NCBI GenBank assembly: GCA_033297075.1
Contig: MU858069.1
Coordinates: 124,001 to 188,000, forward strand
Length of the DNA: 64,000 nt
Direction of reading: 5' to 3'
From: Rhypophila decipiens
Taxonomy: Eukaryota; Ascomycota; Sordariomycetes; Sordariales; Naviculisporaceae
Below, in pieces: positions 48,901 to 61,068 of this stretch. The stretch's first letter is position 1. The number at the start of each line of letters is the position of its first letter. The notes under the pieces were generated by a model. That model searched no databases. It was not told where the DNA came from and saw only the letters and a list, made by a program, of their open reading frames with translations. Both the position numbers and the translations under genes were made by a program.

Positions 48901-51480
48901 GGCCGCATTTCAATCGGCTTTGATTTGATTGAGTTTTGTTGTGTTGAAATTTGAGCTTTTGGCTGTACACGGCTGTTTGGACCCACACTGGAGGCCGATA
49001 GTTTTCACACTGGCGCGCTAGCTTTTTCGTGTTAAGAAACAGTTGTCGAGTCTCATTGGGACTTTTCATGTCGTGGGATAAATTGTTGCAGCATCGTGTT
49101 TTGAGGTCCGACGTGGTGAATTTAAGCATGCATCCATGTTGCAGATCCCTGTACTCATGGGCAGCTGTGACTGGCTGACCAGGGTATTTCAGCAGCTCCA
49201 GAACAGAGTCTAGACCCACATGACCAATGAAATCGCCCGGTGAGCCCCGGAGCTAGACCGCTCCTGGATCGATACATGAAAGTTGCAGGAGACTGCCGGA
49301 CATTGTTTTCCTTTTGAACATTGCCAATTCGATAATCTGTGAGAAGTGCCAATGGTAGGATCCTCAAGAATGAGCGTGTTTACAGTTTACACAAGATGTC
49401 TATGAAGGTTTTGTGATCCGTAATTGCAGTACCATGCCAACGGTGGTTTGATATAAACGATTATGGCGAGTCGTGATGAGTCTGATGACTCAGGAGAGGT
49501 TCCTCAAGACCGCCAAATCGAAGTGGAACTTTTACCTGGCAAGACTGATACCTATATCAATGGAGATCCACCTCCAAATCAAGTGTGATATTGACTAGCT
49601 CAATCGAGATCTCTTAACGACGTATCCTAGGGGCGATCAGTACTTCCGTTTCAGACAGAATCAGATAACGAATACGTACATGTATGGATAAGGGGACTTG
49701 CACATTTGAAGATCTGGAATACTCCGTACATGGTACAGTAAATGGGCATGATGCAAGAATCACGCGGTGGACGCGGCTGGAAATTGGCTGTGCCAATGCT
49801 TTGGAGCTGTGATAGGCCACGGTTGAGCTGTCAGATCTTGGGTGTAATTCCCCAGACATTGAATGCCCAGATAAGATATTTTTTATCTACCGGATCGACA
49901 TGTGCTGAACCCGGACAGCTGGTCCAGGGTACTAGGGGATACCTACAGCCTATGGGGTAGCTGAAGCCACTGAATCATCACTGGATACGGATTAGGAGTG
50001 GAACACCTCCTTTTTAGTTTCGATCATCGAGATCCGAGCTGGATTCTACGAAGCAAGAGTACCTGGTGGGGATAACTCATCTCGGCTTCAACCTGAAATT
50101 CATGAAAAATATGGAATTATCATTAGGCGGGAGCAAAGTTGTCCGTACACTATTGACGTACAAGAAATTATTGCCAGGCCCATTTCTCATCAACCAAGAG
50201 AACGAACGCGTGGGGGCCGGGGCAAGATACGTTTCAACGACGGATAGCTCATGGTCTTCACAACGTTGAAGCACTTGGTCGAATTCTCACACCGACACCG
50301 ACGACTGTTTCTTTTTTAGGGTTATTTTGTTGCCTACGGACAGAATCTCGGAGTTCATTTAGCTCTACTACGTACTTGCAGTTAATGGTGCCGTTGATGT
50401 TGTATTCCGCAGTAGCAGTGGTTTCGGTGCGGTGAAGTTTGCATCGATGATGGTGGCCTTCAGGTCATCTTGATGTTGGTCTTTGCACCTGGCGCCGTCA
50501 CTTACCAATCCGCCCGCCAATCCCACGTTTCTTGGCGTTGATCAATGTCTGTTCATCCCATCCAATCACCAAAGTCAGGACCCGCAAAATCCAAACCCCA
50601 CTTGAGCTTGAAGGCGCCTCCAGAAACCTTTTGCTTCATGTTCAGCGCTCAGCACCCTTTTCCTTCTCCGCCTCAAAAAGCTAGCCCCGCTTTTCCACCA
50701 CCCCCCGCTGCCACCGTTCCCCAATTCACCGCCCACGGCCGAAGCTTCTCTGTTTGTCACTTCGACCGAGAAAACAATCACCACCCATCACCGCCCCCTT
50801 GATTCCGCTTCTTCCCTCCGAAACACGGTTCCGTGACAGCAGCCCTACTGTCCTTCCAAGCCCCTTCTGCAGGTAGGTTCGTCCCCTGGCTCGAGCAGTC
50901 CGCCGAGATCTCTCTTGACCGCCCTCCTGGGTACTTGGTCGGTACCCTTTGGAGCTTCGGGCTCGCTACACCCCTGCTCCGTTTGCCCAATTCTCCTCAG
51001 ATCCCGCCGTCAATCACTTATCCCCGTCTTCCCGCCTTCTTTGGTGCTGCTACCCGTCCGTATTAGGACTACTGGTAACTTATTGTTGCGTTGTGCAACG
51101 ACCCTGCCGCGCCTCCAAGCCTCCCCGTGCTCACATTATCGCCCTGTCAGGATTAGGAACAGATCCCGATAACGACAAAGTCTCGACCTCGCACCGTAAC
51201 CCTCCTCGAAACGCGTCTTTTGCATATCCATACCAGAAGCTAGACCTCCTCTCGACCTCCCAACTTGACCGATCACATATATAACAGCTCCGAGACATCC
51301 GCAACATCCTCCCCACCGTCTCGTTCACGACCTCCTACTCCTGCGATTCGTGTCCTCATACTTGGGAGAGGCCCGGTCCGGCCTTTCATCGAATCCGAAC
51401 ATAAACAAACACAGGGTTTCTGTGGTGGCACCTGCTTTACTCCTTCCTTTCTTTCTATATATTGTCCGACCGGTTAATAT
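45952..51480. other. long gene-poor region with an inverted-repeat element
   Basis: A 5.5 kb gap. It contains a 0.43 kb element with terminal inverted repeats at 48602-49030 (listed separately). From about 50500 to 51480 the + strand is pyrimidine-rich and is likely the MCA1 promoter and 5' leader. Elsewhere, no supported gene. Confidence 0.55.
48602..49030. mobile_element. non-autonomous DNA transposon (MITE-like) with perfect 60 bp terminal inverted repeats
   Basis: Arms 48602-48661 and 48971-49030 are exact reverse complements (60 of 60; outer end ACGAAAAAGCTAGCGCGCCA). The same short word GTGTTAAGAA occurs at both ends (48593-48602 and 49029-49038), consistent with a 7-9 bp target-site duplication whose exact limits overlap the arm ends. 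The interior has no transposase frame. It holds three 20 bp tandem units (48685-48744, core TGGCCCAAGCT) and two telomere-like CTAACC repeats (48772-48785). Perfect arms suggest recent insertion or selection. The duplication length would fit hAT or Mutator-type elements; the family is unassigned. Confidence 0.85.
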
Positions 51481-53451
51481 ATGATGGCTGGATATCCTGG
51501 TGCTGGTTATGCTGGAGGATATGGTGCTCCTCAGCACCAACAGCAACAATATGGCGGCTACTATCCGTATGTCTGACCTTCATAACCTTCGGGTGTCTTA
51601 TTTCCAGACCTAACCTCAATTGTAGCCCGCACGGCAACTATAATGGCTATCAACAGCCTCCCCCACCACAAGCGCCTGGTTACGGATATCAAGCACCTCC
51701 GCAGCAACCTCCGCAGCAGCCACACTATGGCTACCAGCAGGTCGGTATACACTGAAAATCGGCATCAGGGAATCAAAAGCTGATACTCTAGCAACAGCCT
51801 CCGACACAGGGATACGGGCATCCTCCCGACCCATTCAGCAGGCCTGGTAAGTTGGTTAACGAATGATCTGGGGCAAAGAGAACGGTTTGCTAATAATTGT
51901 TGCACAGGCATGCCTACGGCGAACTCGAACTCATATGTACACGGAAATCACCAAGCTCCGCCGCCGCCGCCTCAGGCCCCTCAACATTTTGGATATGGCG
52001 CACCTCAAGGGTATGCCTTTCAGTATTCCCAGTGCACTGGGCGCAGAAAAGCGCTGCTTATTGGCATAAACTATTTCACCCAGCGTGGCCAGCTCAGAGG
52101 CTGCATCAACGATGTCAGGAATATGTCGTCGTATCTTGTTGAGAACTTTGGCTACAAGCGTGAAGATATGGTGATTCTTACGGATGACCAACAAAACCCC
52201 ATGAGTCAACCTACGAAACAGAACATCCTAAGGGCCATGCATTGGCTTGTCAAGGACGCTCGGCCCAACGACTCGCTATTTTTCCATTACTCTGGTAAGC
52301 CGCCCTGACTTTCTAGACCTATGACATTCTAACCACGTTTACGGTTAGGCCATGGTGGTCAAACCAAAGATCTTGATGGAGACGAGGAGGATGGCTTCGA
52401 CGAGGTCATCTACCCGGTTGACTTCCGTCAAGTTGGTCACATAACCGATGATGAGATGCATAGGATTATGGTACGGCCTTTATCGTCGGGCGTGCGTTTA
52501 ACTGCAATTTTCGATTCGTGCCACTCTGGCACTGCCCTCGATCTTCCATATATCTACTCCACCCAGGGTATCCTCAAAGAACCGAACCTCGCCAAGGAAG
52601 CCGGCCAGGGCTTGCTCGGTGTTATTTCTGCCTACAGCCAAGGCGATCTTGGTGGCGTGGCGAGCAACATTATGGGCTTCTTTAAGAAGGCTACTGGCGG
52701 TGAAGACGCCCATGCACGTGCTATGGCTACAAAGACATCGCCTGCCGATGTTGTCATGTTCTCCGGGAGCAAGGATGATCAAACCTCGTTCGTATACCCC
52801 TTTTTTGCATATCCCTCCATCACTATAAGTTGCTTTTGATCTTTTCTTTGCTTTCTTCTTTTTGTTATCATTAGCATTTTGGTGCATTTTCTTGTTCGGC
52901 GTTGGCGCTAGAAAGATACGACACAGCGGTGACGCTGCTTTGATACCTAATATCTACGATGACAACGATGAGGGGTTCGGAGGTGTTCTTGGGCGTTACT
53001 GGTTTCTAGCGGGTCTGCAGATTGGACGCTTTGTCTTTTGGGGGACGGGAGTTGTGTATTTATTTTCTGTTTTTCTCCTCGCCCTAGATACAAGGCACAG
53101 CATACTGCTGAGAGCTTGTATCTTGGGCGACGAGTCACGTTGCGTTACCCGACTCTTCAGGCTGTCCCGGAAGTTTTGCTAACCAAAGTCATAAACAGGG
53201 CCGATGCCACCATCGCTTCTCAGGCCACCGGTGCCATGTCGTGGGCTTTCATCACCGCTCTGAAAAAGAACCCGCAACAAAGCTACGTTCAGCTTCTTAA
53301 CAGCATTCGCGACGAGCTGCAGACTCGTTACACTCAGAAACCGCAACTCTCTTGTAGTCATCCTCTTGGTGAGGCTTATCTTGTAACATCATTCAAGGCG
53401 TGTCCCGACTGACGAATGAGTGCAGACACGGGACTTTTGTTCGTGATGTAG
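51481..53451 (+). CDS. MCA1: metacaspase (caspase-like cysteine peptidase, type I)
   Basis: Seven exons: 51481-51566, 51626-51740, 51792-51846, 51908-52294, 52349-52787, 53199-53368 and 53426-53451, giving 425 residues. A Gln/Pro/Tyr/Gly-rich prodomain (about 1-115, spread over four exons) precedes the peptidase C14 domain ([12 protein letters not shown]). The catalytic pair is intact: His216 in YSGHGGQT, rebuilt across an intron, and Cys272 in [11 protein letters not shown]. Later blocks [28 protein letters not shown] and [12 protein letters not shown] also rejoin across introns. Metacaspases cleave after Arg or Lys and act in proteostasis, ageing and cell death. Two adjacent ATGs (51481 and 51484) could each start translation. 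Intron 5 is 411 nt, much longer than the others, with donor GTTCGT. Confidence 0.93.
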
Positions 53452-54688
53452 TTGTCTCCCCTACCCCGGTGTTTCAACTGGGAGTGGGAGACAGCCCATC
53501 CAATGTTCTCGTCTATTCCCTCCCCCATGTCTTGTAATACAAAATTATTTCGATGAAATACGTTGGTGTTAAAAAGGAAATGGTGCAAACATTGTGACGT
53601 CTTTGCAGAGGTGGGAAAATGAAACTCATGTGTCCTGATTAATGAGCAAAACGACCTTTCGTTGCATATCTACCAGCCATCGTCTATGGAGTCTTATCGT
53701 TGTTTATCTGGCTTTTTATCGGGTTCTTGTTTGTTTGGATACTTACGGGGTCCTGACCCTGGTTGGTTACTTCTCTTTTGGGGACAGTGTCTCTGAGTCG
53801 GTGTTTCGGCGTAATTGGTTAATCTACTTGGGCTGGAGTAATGACTATATACGGATACTGACTGACTATTGTTTTTTGTACATGTTCGATATGGTTATCA
53901 ATATATCAACTTGAAACCACATCTCTTTCCACCTTTCTTCATCAGCTGCCGGGAGAGGGCCTTGATATCATCTACCGAATCCATCGTGGCAAGTCCTGCC
54001 TTGCTTATTTGGCCGGTGATGGTGATGGACTGAACCAGCCATGGGCTGTCGCCCGACTACTTACGCCTCGACCTAGGCACTGATAATAGATTGGAGGCAT
54101 CGGACAAGCACAAAAGGCTTGATTGGGATGGCATGGCATGGCATAGCAATGAGCCATAAAAGAAGATACAATGCACTCAGAGATATCAACCTGCCAAGCG
54201 CCGCGAAACTATTTCCCCCAAGACAGCCATGCCGCCCAATGTCAAACAAATACCGTGCAGGAGATATTTATTAACATGAAAAAAGAGAAACACCGGTTCA
54301 TTCATTCTGATCTATTATTCCATCCAACCAATACCAATCCTTAGCCATGAGACAGACAGAACAGACAATCATAAGATAAAGTCGGCCGAACGACCGAGCC
54401 GGATCTTGACCTTTCTTCCCTCACCATCCTTCCTCCGAGCAAGGCCAGCCGGAATGAAGAGTAAATGTAATCCAAAACAAATAGAGAGGACAAACAGAGC
54501 CCCGAACCAGGTGAACATCGCGTCCGAGGGAAACAAAGAACGCCCTGAACCAAGCTTGAAACATAAGCAAAACCTTGTCCATAACCGACCCTACAAAAAC
54601 AATCCAACCAACGCAACCCAATAACCAGATAAAGCTTCATATCATGTCCCGTAAAGTACAATACTCGTAGACAGTAAGTACTGTACTG
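53452..54688. other. convergent intergenic region
   Basis: A 1.24 kb gap between the 3' ends of MCA1 and the spindle-pole gene. It has a short GGCAT simple repeat at 54129-54144 and nothing else of note. Confidence 0.55.
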
Positions 54689-57600
54689 TTACGTAGTCGT
54701 GGTATCAACATCCCCCAAGTGGAAATCAAGACTCCTCCTCCCGTTTTCCGGCCCATACGCAGAAGACGCCTTTAATATCCCGCGAGAAACCAAAACCTTT
54801 TTCAAGTTTTTCTTTTCCACAGCACCTTCCTGCTGTATTTGATGATCATTATTACCATTAGAATGACTGCTACTCCTGCGCTGACCCTGGTGCTCAGCGC
54901 GCCACTGGTCTCTCATCTTCTTGATGCGCTCTTCTCTTTCCATGCCCTCGATACAATCGGCCAGTCGCTGGCGGACCTTGTCGTGCTTGGCAAAGTTGCG
55001 AGCCTCTATTTGTATGCGGACCATGAACCGCACCCCGCGGAGGACGCGTCGGAGTTTGGCAATGGGTTTTTCTTGCTGTTGTTGCTCGCCGTTTTGCTGC
55101 TGCTGCTGCTGGGCGGTGGAATTCGCGCCATTGCCAAGGAGCTTTTGGGAACGGACGACCTGGCTGAGTTGGCCGATTGCCGAGCGGCCGGATGAGTTGA
55201 GCTGGGCGCGGATCCGGTTTATGATGGCCAGATCGGCTTTGTTGCTGGATGAGAGACACAAGGTCAGCATATACGCTTGGATTGTGACAGGGGAATAGTT
55301 GAGAAAGGGGCGGGGGGAAAGACATACCATGCGTCCCGCATCTGGACCTCAAGCAACAGATATCGCTTGGCGAATGCGGCATCATTCCTGAGCTTGATCT
55401 CACGGTCCCAGCACGCCTTGAGCCATTCCAGCTGCATCACCAGACCGCGGATCTCCTTCTCGTGCCGTCTCTCAGCAGCCTCGGCAGCACGGATGATGGC
55501 GTCCGTATCAACCCCGTTGCTGAGACGGGTCTTTACAAGCTCCTTCTGGGAATTTGCCAAGGCGCGCTCTTCCTCTGCCGCAGCAACAGCAGCCGAGGCT
55601 TCAGCTACAGCCTTGTCCTTCTCCGTCTTCAGAGCCTTGACGTCCCTCTGGAGCCGCTCGGCACTTGCCCGGTAGGCGGCTCTTTCGCTGCGGGCGCGGT
55701 CAAGCTTCTTGCGGAGTGCCATCTCAAGGGTCATCAGCTCCTCGAGGGCCTCGCGCTGCTCGCGGACCTGACGATCCAGCTTGTCGGTGGCTAACTGTGA
55801 TTCGCGCAGCATCTTATGCAGATCGCGACGCTCCTCGAGCGACATCTCGCTGTGGTTGGTATTACCTTGTTGTTGCTCATGTGCGGCGGCAGCGAGATCA
55901 TCGCGTTCGCGCTTGTATTTCTCGGCCTTTTGCTTGTATTTCTTGAGGGCTTCCTCGTGTTTGAAGGCGGCTTCCTCGGCAGCAATCTCGGCATCGTCAA
56001 GATCTTGCTCGAGGCTGAGCTTCTGCTCCTCAAGCTCATCCAGACGAGCCTGGAGCTCTCTTGCACCAGCTGCGGCCTTGTTCTCTGCTTCCCGAAGTGC
56101 CTTCTTGAGATCATGAATCGACTGATGGGCCAATGTCAGTTGGTGACGGAGTTCGGATACTTCGGCTTTCTGAGCCGATCCCCCATGGGACGAAGGAGAC
56201 ATGACCAGACGGTCTAGAGCTGCCTCGTGTGCCTTGCGCTCCAGATCTGCGATTTGGCGCTTCAAGGTCTTGATGGACTCCTTGTGTGACGCTTCGCGCT
56301 GCAGGAGCTCGATCTCTTTCTTCCTGGCTGCCGAAAGATCGTGCTGAAGCGACGAGAGCTCGCTGTTGCCCTCGCCGCCATGATTCTGTATTTGTGTGGT
56401 TGCTTGCTCGGTTTCGTAGGCCTCAATGCGGCGAGTGAGCTCCCGAATGGATCGTTGGGCAGCGGCCAGTTCCTGACTGTCCGAATGCTGGCGAAGCTTT
56501 GCGTGGAGCTGAAGTATCTCTTTGTTGAGACGCTCCTCCTCAGCCGCTGCCTTCTCGGTCTCGCTCTGAAGCATCTGCTCAACCTCGTCGCGTTCTTCAG
56601 CCAAAGTATTATTCTCTTCCCGGAGCTTTCGAACTTCGGTGTCTAGCTTTGTCTTCGCAGTGCGGAGGTTCAGCCTCTGCTGGTCGAGCCTCAACGTGTC
56701 GCCGCCTTGTTGCCTTTCTTGTCGAAGCTCTTCTTCCAGTTCATCCCTTTCGGCCTTGGTTTCCGCAAGCGAAGTGCGCAAAGCCCGCAATTCCACATCT
56801 AGGGCATTGTACCGGTCTTGTAACGACTGGCGGTCCTTCGTGACTCGGGCCAGGCTGTCGTTGGCATCGGCAAGTTGGAATCGGAGCCGAGCAAGGTTTT
56901 CGCTGCTCTGCTGGGCAGATTCCTGTGAGGCGGCCTTCGAGGCGCGAGCAGAGTCTGCGGTACTCTGAAGCAAAGTGATTTGTTGTTTGACTCGATCACA
57001 CTCCTTTTGTAGCCTCTCTTGTTCAAGTCGGGCTCTCTCGGATTCCTCGTCGATTGTGGCTTGGAGTACCTCAACCTCATCCTCCAGTGACTCCACCTTT
57101 TCTGCCTGTGCCTGGTTGTCCAGCTCTGACTGCCGAAGGAGGTCCCGAACAGCAGACAGTTCGTTCCTCAGATCCTCCAACATTGCTTGCCTAGAGTCCA
57201 GGTTTTGTTGGAGATCTTCTATTTGTCGGCTCAGAACTGCTTGTTCACTATTGTGTCGCTCTGTCTCGCTCTGAAGTGCTTGCTGCAGTCTCGTTTCCTT
57301 GTCTGTCAAAGAACCCTCGGCGTCACGCAATTTGTCGATCGTTCGCTGGAGTCCGGCAGCCCTTTCCTCGGCATGATCACGTTCTGATTCGAGATTTTGG
57401 CGCTCCGTTTCCCACTTTTCGCTGTCGTTGTCGTACAGATTGTCCTTCTCACGGCATTCGGCCTGGAGGTCCGAGATCTCGTCGTTGAGGCGGTCGATTT
57501 CGTCTTTGTATTGAGCGCGGATATCTCTCTCGATGTTGAGAGAATGGCGCTTCTCTTCCTCTAGGCTTTCCTCTGATTCGGCCATGGATTTCTTTAGCGC

Positions 57601-59187
57601 CGAAACCTCTCGTTGCAGGGTGCCTGACTCGTTCGTCAAGGCATCATGGCGTGTTTGGAGTAGTGCCTTTTCGTCGGCCAAGGAATGTATTTCTCTTTGG
57701 GTTTCTGCCAGCTTAGATTCAAGAGTCTGCCGGATCTGCTCCGATGAGTCCCGCTCCTTACAAGCCTCTTTTAACTTGGCCCGGACAGTGTCGATTTCCT
57801 TTTGTTGTAGAATCGTCCTTTCCTCCAGAGATGAACATTGATTGCGGGATTTTTCTAGCTCTGTCTGAAGACGAGCAATCTTCTCTTCCACCTGCCGTGA
57901 AAGCCCTTTGGTCATGACAGATTTATTGGCCATTTCCTCTTGCAACTCCTCGAGATCCGTTTCTGCTCGTTCCTTTTCGGTGACAGCATCCTGTAATTTG
58001 CCCTTCATGCCGTCAAGTTGTGCTTCCAACCGGCGCACATCGGCTTCGAGGTCTTGGATCGTTTCCTTGGCTTCTTGGAGACCTTTGCTAGCTTCTGCCT
58101 GTTTCTCCAGGTCGGCCATCTGCCGTTTCATGTCCTCCAGCTCTTCCTCGGCGCCGGCGCATTTCTCCTTCACGTCTTCAAGCTGATCTTCCTGCTGCTC
58201 GATGATGCGGTCCTTTTCGCGGAGCTCGGCCTCCAGATCGCCCACTTCGTCTTGCAGCTTTCCAATCTTGTCGTGTTGGTCCTGGTCCTCTGCTAACTGC
58301 CGTTGTAAATCTTCAATGTCGGAATCCTTTTGCTCCAGCAGCTGTCGCAACCGCTCCAGCTCCTTGCGCTGGCCTTCGTCGGCAAACTTCCGCTTTGTTT
58401 TTTCTTGAAGGTCGAGAATCTGCTGCCTGTAGCTCTCCAGGTCTTTCTCAGCTGATGTCAAAACTTTCTTGTAGCGCTGAAGATCTTTCTGCATCTGGAC
58501 TTTGTCCACCTTGAGCTCCGTGTTTTCCTGGAGGGTCGCTTGGTTGAAATCGGGTCCTGCTCTTTGTAGCGCCTCCTCTAAGAAGTGGATTTTGAGCTTT
58601 AGCGAAAAATTCTCCTTCTGAACGTTGTCAATGATAGCCTCCTGTTCCCGGAGCGAATGATGGTTCCCATCCTGCAGCGGTCCATTTCCATCCCCGCGAC
58701 GTCTCATGACCATTGGCGTGGAAGCAATACTACTGGTATCCTCGGCTTCTGGTAGAGGCGTGTGTTCGAGATAGGACGACGTGTTTCGGGAAGCACCGTA
58801 GATGCTCGACTCTCCGACCGGCATGGGGGTCATATCCTCATCGATCTTTGCAAGAAAGCCGGGCGTCGCAAGGCCATTTTCTTTCCCTCCGATCCCACGT
58901 TGTCTCGTGCTATTCCTGGTTGCTGATTTAAGAAGTGGTGTGAATTCGCCGCCGCCTATGCTGGCCGGTAGGTTTTGTCTGTCGGTGAAGGGGGCGCGAC
59001 TGCCCCGCGGTGTTCTGAGGTTTGGCCGGCCGCCATTTCGCATCTGCTGGAGGACGTTCGCGTCCTTTGATGGAGACTGGAAAGATAGTTCTTGGGAGAT
59101 GTCGAAGTCGGGTCGGCGACTGAGATATGTGGCATCCCCGACGTTGGTTCGTGGCGTGTCGAGCCCATCCACGCCGGGCTGCACCAT
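54689..59187 (-). CDS. PCP1: pericentrin-like spindle pole body protein (Pcp1/PcpA/Spc110-type)
   Basis: Two exons on the minus strand: 59187-55328 and 55244-54689, giving 1471 residues. The start is ATG 59187 (MVQPGVDGLDTPRTN). An N-terminal disordered part leads to a centrosomin motif 1 (about 184-213; LREQEAIIDNVQKENFSLKL), the site that binds and activates gamma-tubulin complexes. A nearly continuous coiled coil runs for about 1000 residues. A PACT-like segment follows (EIRGLVMQLEWLKACWDREI, then FAKRYLLLEVQMRDACNKAD across the intron), which in this family targets the protein to the spindle pole body. The tail is Gln-rich. CM1 plus PACT fits Pcp1/PcpA; ApsB/Mto1 is the alternative. It is divergent from HAUS1. 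Confidence 0.87.
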
Positions 59188-59955
59188 CGTGACAGCTTCG
59201 GTCTCGTCTGAAGATCGAAGTCGCGGTTCAAGTCGCAATCGTCACCGTGGTCGTAGGTTACCGTCGCGTGCAATATCGAGTTAATAATATGGCCTTTGTA
59301 GCAAGAATAAAGCTCGTTCTTTCATAAGCCCAAATAATACGCGTAGAAAGGTACAGTGCAATGTTTGGATAGTTGCGAAAGCTCCTAAAATGTGCAATTC
59401 ATGAGCGTGGTGGAGCAAAGTCGCGTCTTGAATATTGACCCTGTCTGTTCAAGATGGCTTGTTTACTTTGGCTAGACTGGCCAATGGGAGCGCTAGTCTT
59501 AGTCTTGTATGGCGGCCCTCCACCGGCTTTTGTGCCCCACCACCAGGATCTACCGGGCCCGCTCCCGCCGACATGCCAAGACAACAAGGGACCGGACTGA
59601 CGACATGTTTACATTGACCACAAGGGATCACAACTGCAACAATAAAGACGGAGTTCTGATCACGAAAAAGGAGCAGACTGAAACGGACTAAACAGAACTT
59701 TAACTCTGGCTGGGAGGGTAGAGGAGAGGTTACAACCCCGAAATCTCAATAAAACGAGGTCTTCGAGTGCTTGATGCAGACGCAACCTGCAACTTTCATC
59801 CACATCTGACATCGCCCGGACACGGGTCCAGTCCCACCTTCAAGAGGCACATCAAGACCATATCCTGCCGAATTATATAAGAAAAACCGAGCCTATCAAA
59901 CATAAAGGGAGAAAATAAAATAAAACGGCAAATAAAAAAGGCACGACCAGCAAAA
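59188..59955. promoter_or_regulatory. divergent promoter region between PCP1-like gene and HAUS1
   Basis: 768 bp between two divergent start codons, containing both promoters. No factor-binding site could be assigned by eye. Confidence 0.5.
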
Positions 59956-60879
59956 ATGTCCCACCTCCCCCCAAACGCAGCAATCTTCTCGCCCTCAGTC
60001 GCCCGCGCAGCAGCCAGCGCAGCAAAAGACTGGTCCTTCATCGACACCTGGCTCAGCAAGAAATTCCAAGGCCGCAAACCACCCCCCTTCGAGCGCAACC
60101 CAGACACATTACGCGCCCTACTGGCCGTCGCAAACGCAAATGAAGCCGCCGACGAAGAAAGGACCCTCGTCGCAAAACTAGAATCTGATACCCTCCGTGA
60201 GATTCAACAACAGCAACAACATCAACGAGAAGTCGAAAACCCAGCAGATGCCGCACGCCAAGCAATCCTGACATCCCTAGAGGAAAACCTCTCCCGCGAA
60301 GGACGCACCGCCCTAGAAAGCATGGCCTCGGTATCCGTCAACCTGGGCATGGCATTTGCGACCCCAGCAGATCTAGGACAGAGGATGGTCGCCCTCGCCG
60401 CGCAGGCAAGCGAGCTAGAGCAGATGCAAGCGCGAGTGGCAGTTTTATCACGATACGTGGAAAATGAGGTCCGCAGCGTTCAAGAGCTGGCCAAGGAGCT
60501 CAAAGGGGAGCAGTACCGCCCCGCAAGCCACCTCGCCAAGCAGAACCTGGAGATGCAGCGCAAGATCAAGAGCATAGCCGCGAAGCTGCCAGAGTTACGG
60601 GATAAGGTCACGGCACTGGCTAGCTCCGTGGGAATGCCAAATCCGACCGTTGAGCAGGTTCGACAAGAAGAACAGGCGTACCTGGACCTGCTGGCCCAGA
60701 AAAAGGAACTGGACGCGCAGGTCAAGGCATTCCAAGGCCTACCTCCCGACACAGATCAAGCCCGCCAGGAGCTGGAGGCATTGCGCACAGAGTTACGACG
60801 TGTCACACAGCGCAGAGATGCAGTTTTTGAGGGGCTTGTGGAGAGAGAAACACCAAAGAAGCCATCGAGGCCACAATAA
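59956..60879 (+). CDS. HAUS1: augmin complex subunit HAUS1-like
   Basis: A single exon of 307 residues, with the start at ATG 59956 (AAAAATGTCC context). The N-terminus SFIDTWLSKKFQGRKPPPFERNPDTLRALL matches the conserved HAUS1 opening (short helix, Pro-rich turn, N-P-x-T), followed by NANEAADEERTLVAKL. Coiled coils make up most of the rest, and the end resembles the HAUS1 C-terminus (VGMPNPTVEQVRQEE, then KKELDAQVK). Augmin binds spindle microtubules and recruits gamma-tubulin complexes for branching nucleation. The length is near that of animal HAUS1 (about 280). Budding and fission yeast lack augmin, which supports a filamentous fungus. The assignment rests on short motifs. Confidence 0.78.
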   Translation: MSHLPPNAAIFSPSVARAAASAAKDWSFIDTWLSKKFQGRKPPPFERNPDTLRALLAVANANEAADEERTLVAKLESDTLREIQQQQQHQREVENPADAARQAILTSLEENLSREGRTALESMASVSVNLGMAFATPADLGQRMVALAAQASELEQMQARVAVLSRYVENEVRSVQELAKELKGEQYRPASHLAKQNLEMQRKIKSIAAKLPELRDKVTALASSVGMPNPTVEQVRQEEQAYLDLLAQKKELDAQVKAFQGLPPDTDQARQELEALRTELRRVTQRRDAVFEGLVERETPKKPSRPQ

Positions 60880-61068
60880 CCATTCTCTTTGTTCTTGCTT
60901 AGTTTACCCATATTTATCGTACCTGTCCTATACCAACACCGATCTCCCCCTACATTATGCTAGCCGGGGTATCTCTCACATAAAAATTAGAGTGCTGGAA
61001 TGATGCTCTAGTCAGCCGATTTCGAAGAATAAGGAAAAAAGAAAAGCATATCGCAGGAAATAAAAATG

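Noticed and set aside
52862..53182. 107-codon frame inside the metacaspase region.
   Set aside because: It lies wholly within the intron required by the conserved QTS-ADAT motif and resembles no protein.
54921..58408. Many long plus-strand frames opposite the spindle-pole gene.
   Set aside because: They are antisense shadows of the coiled-coil codons (runs of Ser, Cys and Leu on the opposite strand).
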